64,000 nt of DNA from Bordetella genomosp. 8 (GCF_002119685.1 NZ_CP021108.1:3906001-3970000), one strand, 5' to 3'. Counted from the stretch's first letter, positions 17,716-31,966 are shown. Notes: generated from the letters alone by a model not told the origin. A program made the numbers and translations.

Positions 17716-19020
17716 ATGAAACTCCTGGTTATCGGTTCGGGCGGCCGCGAACATGCCCTCGCCTGGCGGCTGGCGCAGTCGCCGCGCGTGCACAAAGTAT
17801 TCGTGGCACCCGGCAATGGCGGCACACAGCACGACAGCCTGCAGAATGTCGCGCTGACCAACGCCGACGAACTGGCCGACTTCGTCCAGCGCGAAGGCAT
17901 ATCGCTCACGGTGGTAGGCCCGGAAGCGCCGCTGGCCGCGGGTGTCGTCGACGTATTCCGCGCCCGGGGGCTGAAGATCTTCGGCCCGACCAAGGCGGCG
18001 GCGCAGCTGGAAAGCTCGAAGGATTACGCCAAGGCCTTCATGGTGCGGCACAACATTCCCACCGCGCGCTACCAGACCTTCACCGATCCAGCACTCGCGC
18101 ATGCGTATATCGACCAGGAAGGCGCGCCCATCGTCATCAAGGCCGACGGCCTGGCGGCCGGCAAGGGCGTGGTGGTCGCCACCACCGTCGACGAGGCGCA
18201 TGAAGCGGTGGACGCCATGCTGGGCGACGGTTCACTGGGCGAGGCGGGCGCGCGCGTGGTGATCGAGGAGTGCCTGCTGGGCGAGGAAGCCAGCTTCATC
18301 GTGATGGTGGACGGCCGCAACGTTCTGGCGCTGGCGACCAGCCAGGACCATAAACGGCTGCAGGATGGCGACCAGGGCCCCAACACCGGCGGCATGGGTG
18401 CCTACTCGCCGGCGCCGGTCGTCACGCCGGAACTGCACCATCGCATCATGCGCGAAGTCATCCTGCCTTCGGTGCAGGGCATGGCACGCGACGGGCTGCC
18501 CTATACCGGTTTCCTGTATGCCGGCCTGATGATCGCGCCCGGCGACGATCCGGACCGGCCCATCAAGGTCCTGGAGTACAACTGCCGCATGGGCGATCCG
18601 GAAACGCAGCCGATCATGATGCGGATCAAAAGCGACTTTGTCGATGTCGTGGAACATGCGATTGCCGGAACGCTGAACCAGGCGGACATCGTCTGGGACC
18701 GGCGCACCGCCCTGGGCGTGGTGCTGGCGGCGCACAATTACCCCGGTACGCCTCGCACCGGGGACGTGATCTCCGGCTTGCCGGAGGACGCCGCCGACTG
18801 CATGGTTTTCCATGCCGCCACGCGCCTGGACGGCGATCAGATCAAGACCACAGGCGGTCGCGTCCTGTGCGTGACGGCCCTCGGGGATTCGGTGCGCATG
18901 GCGCGCGAGCGCGCATACGAAACCGTGGACCGGATCGCGTTCGACGGCCGCCAGTACCGTACCGACATCGGCTGGCGCGCCCTGAAACGCGTACCGCCCA
19001 AACCCAAGGCAAATACCTGA
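17716..19020 (+). CDS. purD: Phosphoribosylamine-glycine ligase (GARS)
   Basis: The 434-residue ATP-grasp enzyme makes glycinamide ribonucleotide in purine synthesis. Family blocks are MKLLVIGSGGREHALAWRLA at the start, GPTKAAAQLESSKDYAKAFM (about residues 93-112), IKADGLAAGKGVVVA and the catalytic LEYNCRMGDPETQ (about 287-299). Length is normal. I chose the ATG at 17716, since the open frame from 17635 has no similarity to the family. The hemF ATG follows its TGA directly (bases 19018-19020 then 19021), so these genes are probably cotranscribed. Confidence 0.96.
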   Translation: MKLLVIGSGGREHALAWRLAQSPRVHKVFVAPGNGGTQHDSLQNVALTNADELADFVQREGISLTVVGPEAPLAAGVVDVFRARGLKIFGPTKAAAQLESSKDYAKAFMVRHNIPTARYQTFTDPALAHAYIDQEGAPIVIKADGLAAGKGVVVATTVDEAHEAVDAMLGDGSLGEAGARVVIEECLLGEEASFIVMVDGRNVLALATSQDHKRLQDGDQGPNTGGMGAYSPAPVVTPELHHRIMREVILPSVQGMARDGLPYTGFLYAGLMIAPGDDPDRPIKVLEYNCRMGDPETQPIMMRIKSDFVDVVEHAIAGTLNQADIVWDRRTALGVVLAAHNYPGTPRTGDVISGLPEDAADCMVFHAATRLDGDQIKTTGGRVLCVTALGDSVRMARERAYETVDRIAFDGRQYRTDIGWRALKRVPPKPKANT

Positions 19021-19953
19021 ATGAACGCCGAACCCGCCTCCCTGCCCTTCGAATCCGCCGTCGAATCGGCGCGAGACTATTTCGCCAACCTGCAGGCGCG
19101 CATCGTCGCGAGCCTGGAACAGTTGGATGGGACGGCATTCCGCACCGATACGTGGGAAAGGCCGGAAGGCGGCGGCGGCGTTTCGCGCATGCTGGAAGGC
19201 GGCCAGGTGTTCGAGCGCGCCGCGGTGTTGTTCAGCCATGTCTTGGGCAGCAACCTGCCACCCTCGGCCAGCGCACGGCGGCCGGACCTGGCCGGACGAC
19301 CCTGGCAGGCCATGGGCGTATCCCTGGTGCTGCATCCGCGCAATCCTTACGTGCCGACCGTGCACATGAATGTGCGCCTGTTCGTCGCGCCCGCGCGCCA
19401 TAGCGGCGAAAGCTCGGCCTACTGGTTCGGCGGCGGCATGGATCTGACGCCCTACTACGCCTTCGAAGACGACGCACGTCACTTCCACCGCACCTGCCGG
19501 GATGCGCTCGCCGCGCATGGCGACGACTACTACCCGCGTTTCAAGCAATGGTGCGACGAATATTTCTACCTGAAGCACCGGGGCGAGACCCGGGGCATAG
19601 GCGGCATATTCTTCGATGACCTGGCCGAACCCGGTTTCGACGTTTGCTTCGCGCTGGTCCGCGACGTCGGCGACGCCTTCCTGCATGCCTACGTTCCCAT
19701 CGTGGAGCTGCGCAAGGACGAGCCGTACGGGGAACGGGAACGTTCCTTCCAGTCCTATCGGCGCGGACGCTACGTTGAATTCAACCTGGTGTACGACCGC
19801 GGAACGCTGTTCGGCCTGCAATCCGGCGGACGCACCGAATCCATCCTGCTGTCGATGCCGCCGGTTGCGAATTGGCGCTACGACTGGAAGCCTGAGCCCG
19901 GTACGCCCGAGGCCGCGCTGGCGGGATTTCTCGTGGCCCGGGACTGGCTTTGA
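19021..19953 (+). CDS. hemF: Coproporphyrinogen III oxidase, oxygen-dependent
   Basis: The 310-residue enzyme converts coproporphyrinogen III to protoporphyrinogen IX in haem synthesis, using O2. Recognisable blocks are [35 protein letters not shown], the strongly conserved [20 protein letters not shown] (about residues 137-156) and [19 protein letters not shown] near the C-terminus. It abuts purD and its stop overlaps the TTG start of nadD, which points to one operon. Confidence 0.96.
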   Translation: MNAEPASLPFESAVESARDYFANLQARIVASLEQLDGTAFRTDTWERPEGGGGVSRMLEGGQVFERAAVLFSHVLGSNLPPSASARRPDLAGRPWQAMGVSLVLHPRNPYVPTVHMNVRLFVAPARHSGESSAYWFGGGMDLTPYYAFEDDARHFHRTCRDALAAHGDDYYPRFKQWCDEYFYLKHRGETRGIGGIFFDDLAEPGFDVCFALVRDVGDAFLHAYVPIVELRKDEPYGERERSFQSYRRGRYVEFNLVYDRGTLFGLQSGGRTESILLSMPPVANWRYDWKPEPGTPEAALAGFLVARDWL

Positions 19954-20540
19954 ACCGCATCGGCCTGCTCGGCGGCAGTTTCGATCCCATCCATATCGCC
20001 CATATCGCGCTGGCGCGTGCTGCGCTGCGCGAACTCCACCTGTCGCAGGTCCAGCTGATCCCGGCCGCCGCGCCGTGGCAGCGGCAACCGCTGCAGGCAA
20101 CTGCCGAGCAACGCTGCGAAATGGTTCGCCTTGCGATCGCCAGCGAGCCGGGCATCGTGCTCAACACGATGGAAATCGACCGCGGCGGCCCGACGTATAC
20201 GGTGGATACCGTCAGCGCCCTGCCGCGCGGGCCGCGCTACGTCTGGTTATTGGGATCGGATCAGTTGGCCAATTTCTGCACATGGCGCGATTGGCGCATC
20301 ATCGTCGACCGGGTGGACCTGGCCGTGGCCGTGCGTCCCGGCACCCCGCTGGATCCCCCGACGGACCTGCGGGAGCACCTGGCCGCACTGGGGCGCCAGG
20401 TCGAAACCCTGCCCTTCGCCGAAATGCCTGTCTCCGCATCCGCTGTCCGCGAGCGCCTGGCACGCGGGTTGCCGGTCGATGACCTATTGCCGGAGCCGGT
20501 GTGCCGATATATCGGGGCCCATCAGCTCTACCGTGACTAG
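19950..20540 (+). CDS. nadD: Nicotinate-nucleotide adenylyltransferase
   Basis: The 196-residue enzyme joins nicotinate mononucleotide and ATP to give deamido-NAD. The nucleotidyltransferase motif [15 protein letters not shown] (residues 5-19; HIAH is the H-x-x-H site), [17 protein letters not shown] and the C-terminal [13 protein letters not shown] (an ISSTxIR-like site) are present. The start is a TTG at 19950 overlapping the hemF stop, so translation is probably coupled. Next in line are rsfS and rlmH, a common order for these genes. Confidence 0.93.
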   Translation: MNRIGLLGGSFDPIHIAHIALARAALRELHLSQVQLIPAAAPWQRQPLQATAEQRCEMVRLAIASEPGIVLNTMEIDRGGPTYTVDTVSALPRGPRYVWLLGSDQLANFCTWRDWRIIVDRVDLAVAVRPGTPLDPPTDLREHLAALGRQVETLPFAEMPVSASAVRERLARGLPVDDLLPEPVCRYIGAHQLYRD

Positions 20541-20601
20541 GCCGTGGCTGCTTTCCAACGATGTGACGGCACCGCCTCGCCCTAAACCCACGACCGGGGG
20601 T

Positions 20602-20607
20602 TATAGT
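20602..20607 (+). promoter_or_regulatory. Candidate -10 element seven bases before the rsfS start
   Basis: TATAGT at 20602-20607 stands seven bases before the ATG at 20615, in otherwise GC-rich sequence. A transcript starting here would be leaderless or nearly so. No -35 consensus is visible 17 bases upstream. Confidence 0.4.
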
Positions 20608-20614
20608 TGCGACC

Positions 20615-21010
20615 ATGGAAATACAGAAATTGCAGCGCGCCGTTATTGACGCCCTCGAGGACGTCAAGGCGCAAGATATCAAGGTCTTCAACGTCACCCA
20701 TCTGACCAGCCTGTTCGATCGCGTCGTCATTGCCAGCGCAACGTCGAACCGGCAAACACGTGCCCTGGCGTCCAGCGTGGCCAACCGTGGCCGCGCCCTG
20801 AAACTGACCGTCACGGTCGAAGGCGAAGACACCGGCGAATGGGTGGTGGTGGACCTGGGCGACATCGTCGTCCACGTCATGCAGCCCGCGATCCGCGAGT
20901 ACTACAACCTTGAAGAAATCTGGGGCGGCAAGCCGGTACGCGTCAAGCTGTTGCCGGAATCCTCGCGCACGGTGATGTCCGGCGCGACTTACGACGAAGA
21001 CGATATTTGA
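20615..21010 (+). CDS. rsfS: Ribosomal silencing factor RsfS (Iojap/YbeB)
   Basis: The 131-residue protein has the RsfS fold that binds uL14 on the 50S subunit and blocks subunit joining during starvation. Family features are DIKVFNVTHLTSLFDRVVIA (about residues 20-39), SNRQTRALASSV, WVVVDLGDIVVHVMQPAIRE (about 77-96) and YYNLEEIWG. It follows nadD by 74 bases, where a possible independent promoter lies, and precedes rlmH. Confidence 0.94.
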   Translation: MEIQKLQRAVIDALEDVKAQDIKVFNVTHLTSLFDRVVIASATSNRQTRALASSVANRGRALKLTVTVEGEDTGEWVVVDLGDIVVHVMQPAIREYYNLEEIWGGKPVRVKLLPESSRTVMSGATYDEDDI

Positions 21011-21062
21011 GCGCGAGTCCAGCACGCGATGAGTCCGCTGCCGCGGTCCGGATCCTGAAGCC

Positions 21063-21533
21063 GTGAAGCTGATCGTCATCGCGGTCGGAAACCGGATGCC
21101 GGCGTGGGTGGAAACGGCGTGGGATGACTACGCCCGCCGCCTGCCGTCCGATTGCGCGCTCGAGTTGCGCGAGGTCAAGCCCGAACCTCGGACCAGCGGC
21201 AAGACGCCCGCGCAGATGATGGCCGCGGAAGCCAGGCGCATCGAAGCAGCCGCCCCCGCGGGCGCGCTGCGTATCGCGCTGGATGAGCGCGGGCGCGACC
21301 TGACCACGGCGGCGTTGGCCAAGAACCTGGAGCAATGGCGCGGGCAAGGGCGCGACGTCGCGTTCCTGGTCGGCGGCCCCGACGGGATGGATGCGGCGCT
21401 GAAATCCTCCTGCAACGGGCTGATCCGCCTGTCATCCTTGACCCTGCCACACCCCATGGTTCGCGTGCTGCTGGCCGAACAGCTTTATCGAGCCTGGGCG
21501 ATCCTGTCGAATCACCCGTATCATCGGGCCTGA
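21063..21533 (+). CDS. rlmH: 23S rRNA pseudouridine-1915 N3-methyltransferase
   Basis: The 156-residue SPOUT-class enzyme methylates pseudouridine 1915 in helix 69 of 23S rRNA using S-adenosylmethionine. The knotted SAM-binding region is [32 protein letters not shown] and [20 protein letters not shown], ending in the usual [15 protein letters not shown]. The start codon is GTG at 21063. It sits between rsfS and maf. Confidence 0.95.
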   Translation: MKLIVIAVGNRMPAWVETAWDDYARRLPSDCALELREVKPEPRTSGKTPAQMMAAEARRIEAAAPAGALRIALDERGRDLTTAALAKNLEQWRGQGRDVAFLVGGPDGMDAALKSSCNGLIRLSSLTLPHPMVRVLLAEQLYRAWAILSNHPYHRA

Positions 21534-21612
21534 GCGGCCCCCTTTTATCCACGCGTCGCCACGACGGTCCTGTCGCCGCGCCATCCATTGCCCACGCCCC
21601 TGCCTGCACGCC

Positions 21613-22242
21613 ATGCCGTCCGATTCCTATCTCGAATCCCGATCCGATCCTCGCCTGTATCTTGCGTCGGCCAGCCCGCGCCGCCGCGAATTGCTCAAGC
21701 AAATGGGCCTGGTGCATCGAGTACTCGACGTCCCGGCGCCGCCGGGCGAAGACGAGCCCCGGCATGCCGGCGAACCGGCCGCGGATTACGTCCGCCGGAC
21801 CGCGCGCGAAAAAGCCGTGCGTGGGGAACGCTACCGCCAAGAGCAGGGTTTGCCGCCCCGGCCGCTGCTGGCCGCCGATACCACCGTCATCCTGGATGGC
21901 GACGTGCTGGGCAAACCGTCGGACCGGGACGACGCCATCCGCATGCTCGCACGCCTGTCGGGCTCCAGCCACGAAGTCCATACCGCCGTCGCGCTGTACG
22001 CACACGATCGGCTGCATGAGAAGGTGTCGATCACGACAGTGCGCATGCGGACGCTGGAGGCCGATGAAATCGCACGTTATTGCGATAGCGGCGAACCCTA
22101 CGGCAAGGCCGGCGCATATGGAATACAGGGCCTGGCGGCCGCCTTCATCGAACGTATCGAAGGCAGCTATACCGGCGTGATGGGATTGCCTCTTTTCGAA
22201 ACTGCGGCGCTGCTAAGGCGGGTCGACATCATCCTGCCCTGA
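21613..22242 (+). CDS. maf: Maf nucleotide pyrophosphatase (septum formation protein family)
   Basis: The 209-residue protein hydrolyses modified or canonical nucleoside triphosphates, a house-cleaning activity. It shows LASASPRRRELLKQMGL (about residues 16-32), the catalytic AADTTVILDGDVLGKP (about 92-107), and CDSGEPYGKAGAYGIQGLAA (about 156-175). The N-terminal 14 residues before YLASASPRR are longer than usual. The exact nucleotide preference is not visible. In relatives rng often follows directly; here dctA and an rRNA operon lie between. Confidence 0.93.
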   Translation: MPSDSYLESRSDPRLYLASASPRRRELLKQMGLVHRVLDVPAPPGEDEPRHAGEPAADYVRRTAREKAVRGERYRQEQGLPPRPLLAADTTVILDGDVLGKPSDRDDAIRMLARLSGSSHEVHTAVALYAHDRLHEKVSITTVRMRTLEADEIARYCDSGEPYGKAGAYGIQGLAAAFIERIEGSYTGVMGLPLFETAALLRRVDIILP

Positions 22243-22245
22243 TAA

Positions 22246-22281
22246 GCAAAATGCCTCGACGCCTTACGGCATCGAGGCATG
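22246..22281 (-). terminator. Probable terminator of dctA
   Basis: A 13-bp stem with one mismatch pairs ATGCCTCGACGCC (22251-22263) with GGCATCGAGGCAT (22268-22280). Read on the minus strand it is followed by TTTTGCTTATC, a modest T-run. It separates convergent maf and dctA. Confidence 0.65.
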
Positions 22282-22301
22282 TGGACCGCGATTCGAAATC
22301 G

Positions 22302-23633
22302 TCAGCGGCCTACGGCCGCGGGCTCCGCTATCTGTGTGGACGCCGGCGCGGGACGCCCGTTCAGCGCGGCATCCAGGGCTTCCTTGTCCAGTTGTCCTTC
22401 CCAACGGGCCACCACCACCGACGCCGTGGCGTTACCGACCAGGTTGGTCAGCGCGCGGCATTCGGACATGAAGCGGTCCACGCCCAGGATCAACGCCATG
22501 CCTGCGACCGGCAGGCTGGGCACGACCGACAATGTGGCAGCCAGGGTGATGAAACCCGAACCCGTCACGCCCGCCGCGCCCTTGGAGCTGAGCATGGCGA
22601 CCAGCAGCAGCAGGATCTGGTCACCCAGCGACAGATGGATATCGCAAGCCTGGGCAATGAACAACGCCGCCATCGTCATGTAGATGTTGGTGCCGTCCAG
22701 GTTGAACGAATAGCCGGTGGGCACGACCAGCCCCACCACGGACTTCGAGCAACCCGCGCGTTCCATCTTCTGCATCAGGCTGGGAAGCGCGGCTTCGGAA
22801 GAGCTGGTGCCCAGAACTAGCAGCAATTCCTCGCGGATGTAGCGCACCAGCTTGATGATGGAAAAGCCGTTGTAGCGCGCCACCGCGCCGAGCACGACCA
22901 GCACGAACAGGATGGCCGTGCCGTAGAACGTGCCGACCAGCGCTGCCAGATTGATCACCGACTTGATCCCATACTTGCCGATGGTGAACGCCATCGCGCC
23001 GAAGGCGCCGATGGGTGCCGCGCGCATCAGGATGGCCACCATCTTGAAGATGGGATGGGCCAGCGCGTTCAGCAGATTCAGTATCGGTTTGCCCCGTTCG
23101 CCGACCAGGGCGAGCGCCACACCGAACAACACCGAGACGAACAGCACCTGCAGGATGTCGCCCGTGACGAACGGCCCGGCCAGGGAGCTGGGGATGACGT
23201 TCATCAGGAAGCCGGTGACGGTCGTGTCGTGGGCCTTGGTGACGTAGTCGGCGACGGCCTTGTTGTCCAGCGTGCGCGGATCCACATGCATGCCCGCGCC
23301 CGGCTGCACCAGGTGGCTGACCAGGATGCCGACGATCAATGCGATGGTGGAGAACACGAGGAAGTAAATGAAGGCCTTGCCCGCGACGCGGCCCACACGC
23401 TTGAGGTCGTTCATGCCGGCGATGCCGGTACTGACGGTCAGGAAGATCACCGGCGCGATGATCAACTTCACCAGCTTGATGAAACCGTCGCCCAGTGGCC
23501 GCATGGCTTCGGCGGTGTCAGGCTTGTAGTACCCGAGAAGAATGCCGATGACGATGGCGACCAGCACCTGCACATAGAGAATCTGATAGAACTTCTGCTT
23601 CCGCGGTACTGCGGTTTGATCTATTTCGATCAT
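22302..23633 (-). CDS. dctA: C4-dicarboxylate:cation symporter DctA
   Basis: The 443-residue inner-membrane protein belongs to the DAACS (glutamate/aspartate transporter) fold and imports succinate, fumarate or malate with protons or sodium. Signature segments are [17 protein letters not shown], the hairpin serine motif [19 protein letters not shown] and the substrate/ion site [20 protein letters not shown], followed by [20 protein letters not shown]. The segment order matches DctA rather than GltP. It lies downstream of and in the same direction as the rRNA operon, separated by that operon's terminator. Confidence 0.93.
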   Translation of the reverse strand: MIEIDQTAVPRKQKFYQILYVQVLVAIVIGILLGYYKPDTAEAMRPLGDGFIKLVKLIIAPVIFLTVSTGIAGMNDLKRVGRVAGKAFIYFLVFSTIALIVGILVSHLVQPGAGMHVDPRTLDNKAVADYVTKAHDTTVTGFLMNVIPSSLAGPFVTGDILQVLFVSVLFGVALALVGERGKPILNLLNALAHPIFKMVAILMRAAPIGAFGAMAFTIGKYGIKSVINLAALVGTFYGTAILFVLVVLGAVARYNGFSIIKLVRYIREELLLVLGTSSSEAALPSLMQKMERAGCSKSVVGLVVPTGYSFNLDGTNIYMTMAALFIAQACDIHLSLGDQILLLLVAMLSSKGAAGVTGSGFITLAATLSVVPSLPVAGMALILGVDRFMSECRALTNLVGNATASVVVARWEGQLDKEALDAALNGRPAPASTQIAEPAAVGR

Positions 23634-23765
23634 TGCTCATCCACTTATTTTCTGTCGTCTGGCGTCGTGCTGACCGCGAGCGCGTGCTCGTTGCGCGCCT
23701 GCGCGGATTATCGCACTTCACGCGCCGGACCGGCGGCGCGAGGTGCGGAAAAGTGAATTCCAAAA

Positions 23766-23800
23766 GCAAAACCCCGCTGCGTTGAGCAGCGGGGTTTTGG
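23766..23800. terminator. rRNA operon terminator
   Basis: A 13-bp perfect stem pairs AAAACCCCGCTGC (23768-23780) with GCAGCGGGGTTTT (23786-23798) around GTTGA. It lies just past the 3' end of 5S rRNA on the minus strand, with T-rich sequence after it. Confidence 0.92.
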
Positions 23801-23808
23801 GGATAAGA

Positions 23809-23922
23809 GCCTGACGATGACCTACTTTCACAGACGTCCGTCCACTATCATCGGCGCGAAGGCGTTTCACTGTCCTGTTCGGGATGGGAAGGAGTGGGAC
23901 CACCTTGCTATGGTCGTCAGGC
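23809..23922 (-). rRNA. rrf: 5S ribosomal RNA
   Basis: The minus strand reads a 114-base 5S rRNA from GCCTGACGACCATAGCAAGG to GTAGGTCATCGTCAGGC; the two ends pair over nine bases. It contains the conserved CCCATCCCGAACAGG loop. It is the last gene of the rRNA operon. Confidence 0.95.
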
Positions 23923-24160
23923 GTAAAGGGTTGCGCGGCGCGCGTCCTCTTGGAAGCGCGACACGCCAATCTGGTAGAAGCACGCCGGGTCGGCAGCGCG
24001 GGGGCTGTCGGCCTGGTTGAGGGTATTGGGGGTATTGCTGAATTCGGGTTGAGACTGCATTGCAGCGAGCGTTGACTCGCTCGCGTGGGCACTACGCAAG
24101 CATCATGGCTTTTGGCAAGCCGCTTGCTTTGGATGGTGCTTTCTAACCATCAGGGTTATA
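23923..24160 (-). other. 23S-5S intergenic spacer
   Basis: The 238-base spacer holds no tRNA or gene. Inverted repeats such as CGAGCG...CGCTCG around 24065-24085 may be part of processing stems. Next to 24161 it continues pairing with the region beyond the 23S 5' end (GGTTATAGGATC against GATCCTATAACG), the long 23S processing stem. Confidence 0.6.
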
Positions 24161-27046
<2,886 letters not shown>

Positions 27047-27396
27047 TATAACGCTAATGGCTATAGAACACTTCCCAAGCAACCGTCTTGCTCTGACATG
27101 ATACTTTGCGTTTGTGCCGTTCAAATTCACTTGAGTTTGAACTACTAATGCAATCACAACCCGTATTCAACGACGCGCTCATTTCCCATCGATATCGCTA
27201 TCAAAGGGGATGAACACACCGCCAATACTTCTCGTTGTGCTTCTTCCAGATTGTTAAAGAACGAGTAAAACTGTCGAGTTAAAAACCCAACGATCAAGAT
27301 TCGATCTGCTCTTTCCTGAACAGATCAAACACTGATCGTTGAACTCTTTTTTCTCGCGGACCCTTCGACGCTGCACCCGCCTGATTAAAAGGCAAT
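27047..27396 (-). other. tRNA-Ala to 23S spacer with boxA-like element
   Basis: The 350-base internal transcribed spacer has no further tRNA. The complement of 27254-27263 reads GTTCTTTAAC followed by AATCTGG, the conserved spacer boxA region that binds the antitermination complex. The rest is AT-richer spacer expected to form processing stems. Confidence 0.65.
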
Positions 27397-27472
27397 TGGT
27401 GGAGGTGAACGGGATCGAACCGATGACATCCTGCTTGCAAAGCAGGCGCTCTCCCAGCTGAGCTACACCCCC
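27397..27472 (-). tRNA. tRNA-Ala (TGC)
   Basis: The 76-base minus-strand tRNA starts GGGGGTGTAGCTCAGCTGGG, has the anticodon loop CTTTGCAAG (TGC), TTCGATCC in the T arm, and an encoded CCA end. It is the second spacer tRNA of the operon. Confidence 0.96.
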
Positions 27473-27483
27473 AGATAAAACCT

Positions 27484-27560
27484 TGGTGGGTCTGGTTGGA
27501 TTCGAACCAACGACCCCCGCCTTATCAAGACGGTGCTCTAACCGACTGAGCTACAGACCC
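27484..27560 (-). tRNA. tRNA-Ile (GAT)
   Basis: The 77-base minus-strand tRNA starts GGGTCTGTAGCTCAGTCGGT, has anticodon loop CTTGATAAG (GAT), GGTTCGAATCC in the T arm and an encoded CCA. It is the first spacer tRNA after 16S. Confidence 0.96.
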
Positions 27561-27644
27561 AATTCGCATCGGATCCGCTTTCGATCCAGTCTTACATCAA
27601 CAACCGATAAGTGTGGCCGCTTAACAAACGCAAACGCTTGCTCT

Positions 27645-29176
<1,532 letters not shown>

Positions 29177-29417
29177 AATCTCTGTTTCGTACAACCCAAG
29201 GTCCATCGACCCGGACTGTCTTTCGCTTAGCGCTCTCAAAGGAAGTGATAGAACCCAGACGATCTTGCGACCATCTGATTCCTGACACTTACTTCTGTGA
29301 GCACTTGATTTCTTCGGCCCTGGCCCGCCCTACGCTCGAACTGTTACGTCCGCACGCCAGACCGGCTCAGGTGCGCCTACATCCATCAAGCGCCCACACT
29401 TATCGGTTGTCTAGTTT

Positions 29418-29427
29418 TTAAAGAGCA
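29418..29427 (-). promoter_or_regulatory. Leader boxA antitermination element
   Basis: The complement reads TGCTCTTTAA, matching the rRNA boxA consensus bound by NusB/NusE (S10), about 240 bases before the 16S 5' end and downstream of the promoter. Confidence 0.85.
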
Positions 29428-29502
29428 GCTCCGCTTTTTCGCTGGCACCGCCGCTTCGCTGTTTGCTTTGCGTCGTTGCTGTGTCAGCAGCAGAGAAACG
29501 AG

Positions 29503-29531
29503 ATTATGAAGCGTTTTTTTGGGGCTGTCAA
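29503..29531 (-). promoter_or_regulatory. rRNA operon promoter
   Basis: On the minus strand TTGACA (complement of 29526-29531) is followed by exactly 17 bases, including seven A's, and CATAAT (complement of 29503-29508). AT-rich sequence upstream (AAAATAAAG) could act as an UP element. Orientation and distance to 16S fit an rrn promoter. Confidence 0.82.
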
Positions 29532-29828
29532 ATCAGCGTCGCTTTATTTTGCTTTGCCGCTTTGACCGCGGCGCCAGCACTACGCTTGCCCCGCCCTGCC
29601 CTTCCCGATCCAACGGACATGCCGCCAAACCAGGGGTACCGACTTCTTCTCGTCCTTCGCTTCAGCAGCGAAGGGGCGCGACTATAGCACAGGAATTCGC
29701 GACGTGCCGGCGACACAGGTAATCGCGCCCGGCGCGCTGCTTTATGGATAGACTTCGGCTGATGTGCAAGAGTTGAGCGCTCCGGCGCGCTTCGGCACCA
29801 TGCATTCAAACAGACCATAAAGCCAGCC

Positions 29829-31313
29829 ATGTCCGCCACCCATCCTGACGTATACGAAGACATCCTCATCAACGTCACGCCGTTCGAGACCCGCGTGGCC
29901 GTGGTCGCGCAGGGCGCCGTGCAGGAACTGCACGTGGAGCGCAGCATCCAGCGGGGCCACGTCGGGAACATCTATCTGGGCCGCGTGGTACGCGTGCTGC
30001 CTGGCATGCAGAGCGCCTTCGTGGATATCGGCCTGGAACGCGCGGCCTTCATCCACATCGCCGACCTGCGCGAGAACCGCACCGAACGCAGCCAGGGCTT
30101 GACGCCCACACCGATCGAGAAGCTGCTGTTCGAAGGCCAGACCTTGATGGTGCAGGTCATCAAGGATCCGCTGGGGACCAAGGGAGCGCGGCTGTCGACC
30201 CAGATCAGCATGGCCGGGCGCATGCTGGTCTATCTGCCGCACGATCCGCATATCGGCATTTCGCAGAAGATCGACTCGGAGAGCGAACGGGTGCAGTTGC
30301 GCGAACGCCTGAGCGCCCTGATGCCGGAAGACGAAAAAGGCGGGTTCATCGTCCGCACCCAGGCCGAGGGGTCCACGGACGAGGAACTTCGCGCCGACCT
30401 GGATTACCTGCGCAAGCTGTGGAGTAGCGTGCAGGCGGCTGCCCGCAGCCATCCGGCGCCTACCGTGCTGCACCAGGACCTGACGCTGGCGCAGCGGGTG
30501 CTGCGCGACATGGTGGGCCCCCACACGGGGACCATACGCGTGGATTCGCGCACCACGACCGCCGACCTGCTGGAGTGGGCGCGGGTGTATACCCCTTCGG
30601 TGGTGGACCGCATCCATCACTACAGCGGGGAGCGTCCCTTGTTCGATACGGCCAATGTCGACGATGAAATCCAGCGGGCGCTGTCGCGCCGCGTGGACCT
30701 GAAATCCGGCGGCTACCTGATCGTCGACCAGACCGAAGCCCTGACCACGGTGGACGTGAACACGGGCGGCTTCGTCGGCGGACGCAATTTTGACGACACC
30801 ATCTTCAAGACCAACCTGGAAGCGGCGCAGGCCATCGCGCGGCAGCTGCGGCTGCGCAACCTGGGCGGCATCGTGATCCTGGACTTCATCGATATGGAAG
30901 ACACGGAGCATCGCGAAACGGTGCTGGCCGAACTGCGCAAGGCCCTGGCGCGCGACCGCACACGCATGACGGTCAACGGCTTCACGCAGCTGGGGCTGGT
31001 GGAGATGACGCGCAAGCGCACGCGCGATTCGCTGGCGCACCAGTTGTGCGAATCATGCCCGACCTGCCAATCGCGCGGCCACGTGCGCACCGCGCGCACC
31101 ATCTGCTACGAGATCCTGCGTGAAATCCTGCGCGAGGCGCGGCAATTCAATCCCAAGGAATTCCGTATCCTGGCTTCGCAACAGGTGGTGGACCTGTTCC
31201 TGGAAGAAGAAAGCCAGCACCTTGCGATGCTGGGAGACTTCGTGGGCAAGACGGTGTCGCTGGAAGTCGAGGCGACCTATACGCAGGAACAGTACGACCT
31301 CATCCTGATCTGA
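29829..31313 (+). CDS. rng: Ribonuclease G
   Basis: The 494-residue endoribonuclease of the RNase E/G family trims the 5' end of 16S rRNA and decays some mRNAs. It starts with EDILINVTPFETRVAVV, has an S1 domain (about residues 38-125), the catalytic Asp regions GGYLIVDQTEALTTVDVNTG (about 296-315) and IVILDFIDME (about 352-361), and the zinc-link cysteines CESCPTCQSRG. The length fits RNase G, lacking the long C-terminal scaffold of RNase E. The gene reads away from the rRNA operon beside it. Confidence 0.95.
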   Translation: MSATHPDVYEDILINVTPFETRVAVVAQGAVQELHVERSIQRGHVGNIYLGRVVRVLPGMQSAFVDIGLERAAFIHIADLRENRTERSQGLTPTPIEKLLFEGQTLMVQVIKDPLGTKGARLSTQISMAGRMLVYLPHDPHIGISQKIDSESERVQLRERLSALMPEDEKGGFIVRTQAEGSTDEELRADLDYLRKLWSSVQAAARSHPAPTVLHQDLTLAQRVLRDMVGPHTGTIRVDSRTTTADLLEWARVYTPSVVDRIHHYSGERPLFDTANVDDEIQRALSRRVDLKSGGYLIVDQTEALTTVDVNTGGFVGGRNFDDTIFKTNLEAAQAIARQLRLRNLGGIVILDFIDMEDTEHRETVLAELRKALARDRTRMTVNGFTQLGLVEMTRKRTRDSLAHQLCESCPTCQSRGHVRTARTICYEILREILREARQFNPKEFRILASQQVVDLFLEEESQHLAMLGDFVGKTVSLEVEATYTQEQYDLILI

Positions 31314-31346
31314 CGTCGGGCCGGGGAGCCGGCCAGCACGGCCGCG

Positions 31347-31907
31347 CTAGCCGGCGAAACCGCCCTGCTCCAGGAATGCCTGTTCCTGCGCCGTGGAAAC
31401 GCGGCCGAGCAGCGCGTTGCGATGGGGAAACCGGCCGAAACGGGCGATGATGTCGCGGTGCAGGATGGCAAAATCCCTGCTGCGTGCATCCAGGCGCTGC
31501 GCCAGTTGCACCGAGAGTGCCTGGTCGTCCGGGTCTTCCGAATGCTCGAATGGAAGATAGAAGAAGACCAGCATCCCGGCTTCCACCTGCCTGTCCAGTC
31601 CCTGTTCCACCGCCTGCCTGGCGAAGAATCGCGCCAGGGGATCGGTGGCATACATGTGCGCGGTGCCGCGATAGGCGTTGCGGGGATATTGATCCAGCAG
31701 GACCAGCAGGGCGAGCACCCCCGGGGCCGTGGCCGCCCAATGATCCAGGGCGCGGCGCGCGGCCGCCAGATGCAATGCCGCGAAGCGCTCGGAAAACGCG
31801 GCGTCGAATGCGGCGTCCTTGGCGAACCATTTGCGCGGGCCCGCATCCTTCCAGAATTCCAGGACCGCGGCCGCGTCGGTCGGCAGGTCTTGTTGGGTGT
31901 TCGACAT
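31347..31907 (-). CDS. DUF924 family protein
   Basis: The 186-residue protein matches the all-helical DUF924 family (TPR-like fold): AAAVLEFWKDAGPRKWFAKD near the N-terminus, LALLVLLDQYPRNAYRGTAH (about residues 67-86), FFYLPFEHSEDPDDQ and HRDIIARFGRFPHRNALLGR at the C-terminal side. Function is unknown. ATG at 31907 is preferred because homology-like sequence begins there; the frame is open further upstream to 32102 with nothing recognisable. It converges with rng. Confidence 0.88.
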   Translation of the reverse strand: MSNTQQDLPTDAAAVLEFWKDAGPRKWFAKDAAFDAAFSERFAALHLAAARRALDHWAATAPGVLALLVLLDQYPRNAYRGTAHMYATDPLARFFARQAVEQGLDRQVEAGMLVFFYLPFEHSEDPDDQALSVQLAQRLDARSRDFAILHRDIIARFGRFPHRNALLGRVSTAQEQAFLEQGGFAG

Positions 31908-31966
31908 GAGGCTGGCTTCCCCACCGTGATTGACGGCCAGATTATCGGCCATCCCGGCGCGATGGA

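Larger units (their letters stand above)
29177..29828. other. rRNA leader/promoter region and upstream region of rng
   Basis: This 652-base stretch has no gene. Its left half (to about 29502) is the rRNA leader on the minus strand, with boxA at 29418-29427; the rRNA promoter is at 29503-29531. To its right are an AT-rich stretch and a perfect 8-bp hairpin (29654-29661 with 29667-29674). TATAGC at about 29682-29687 could serve rng on the plus strand, about 140 bases before its ATG. Confidence 0.6.
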
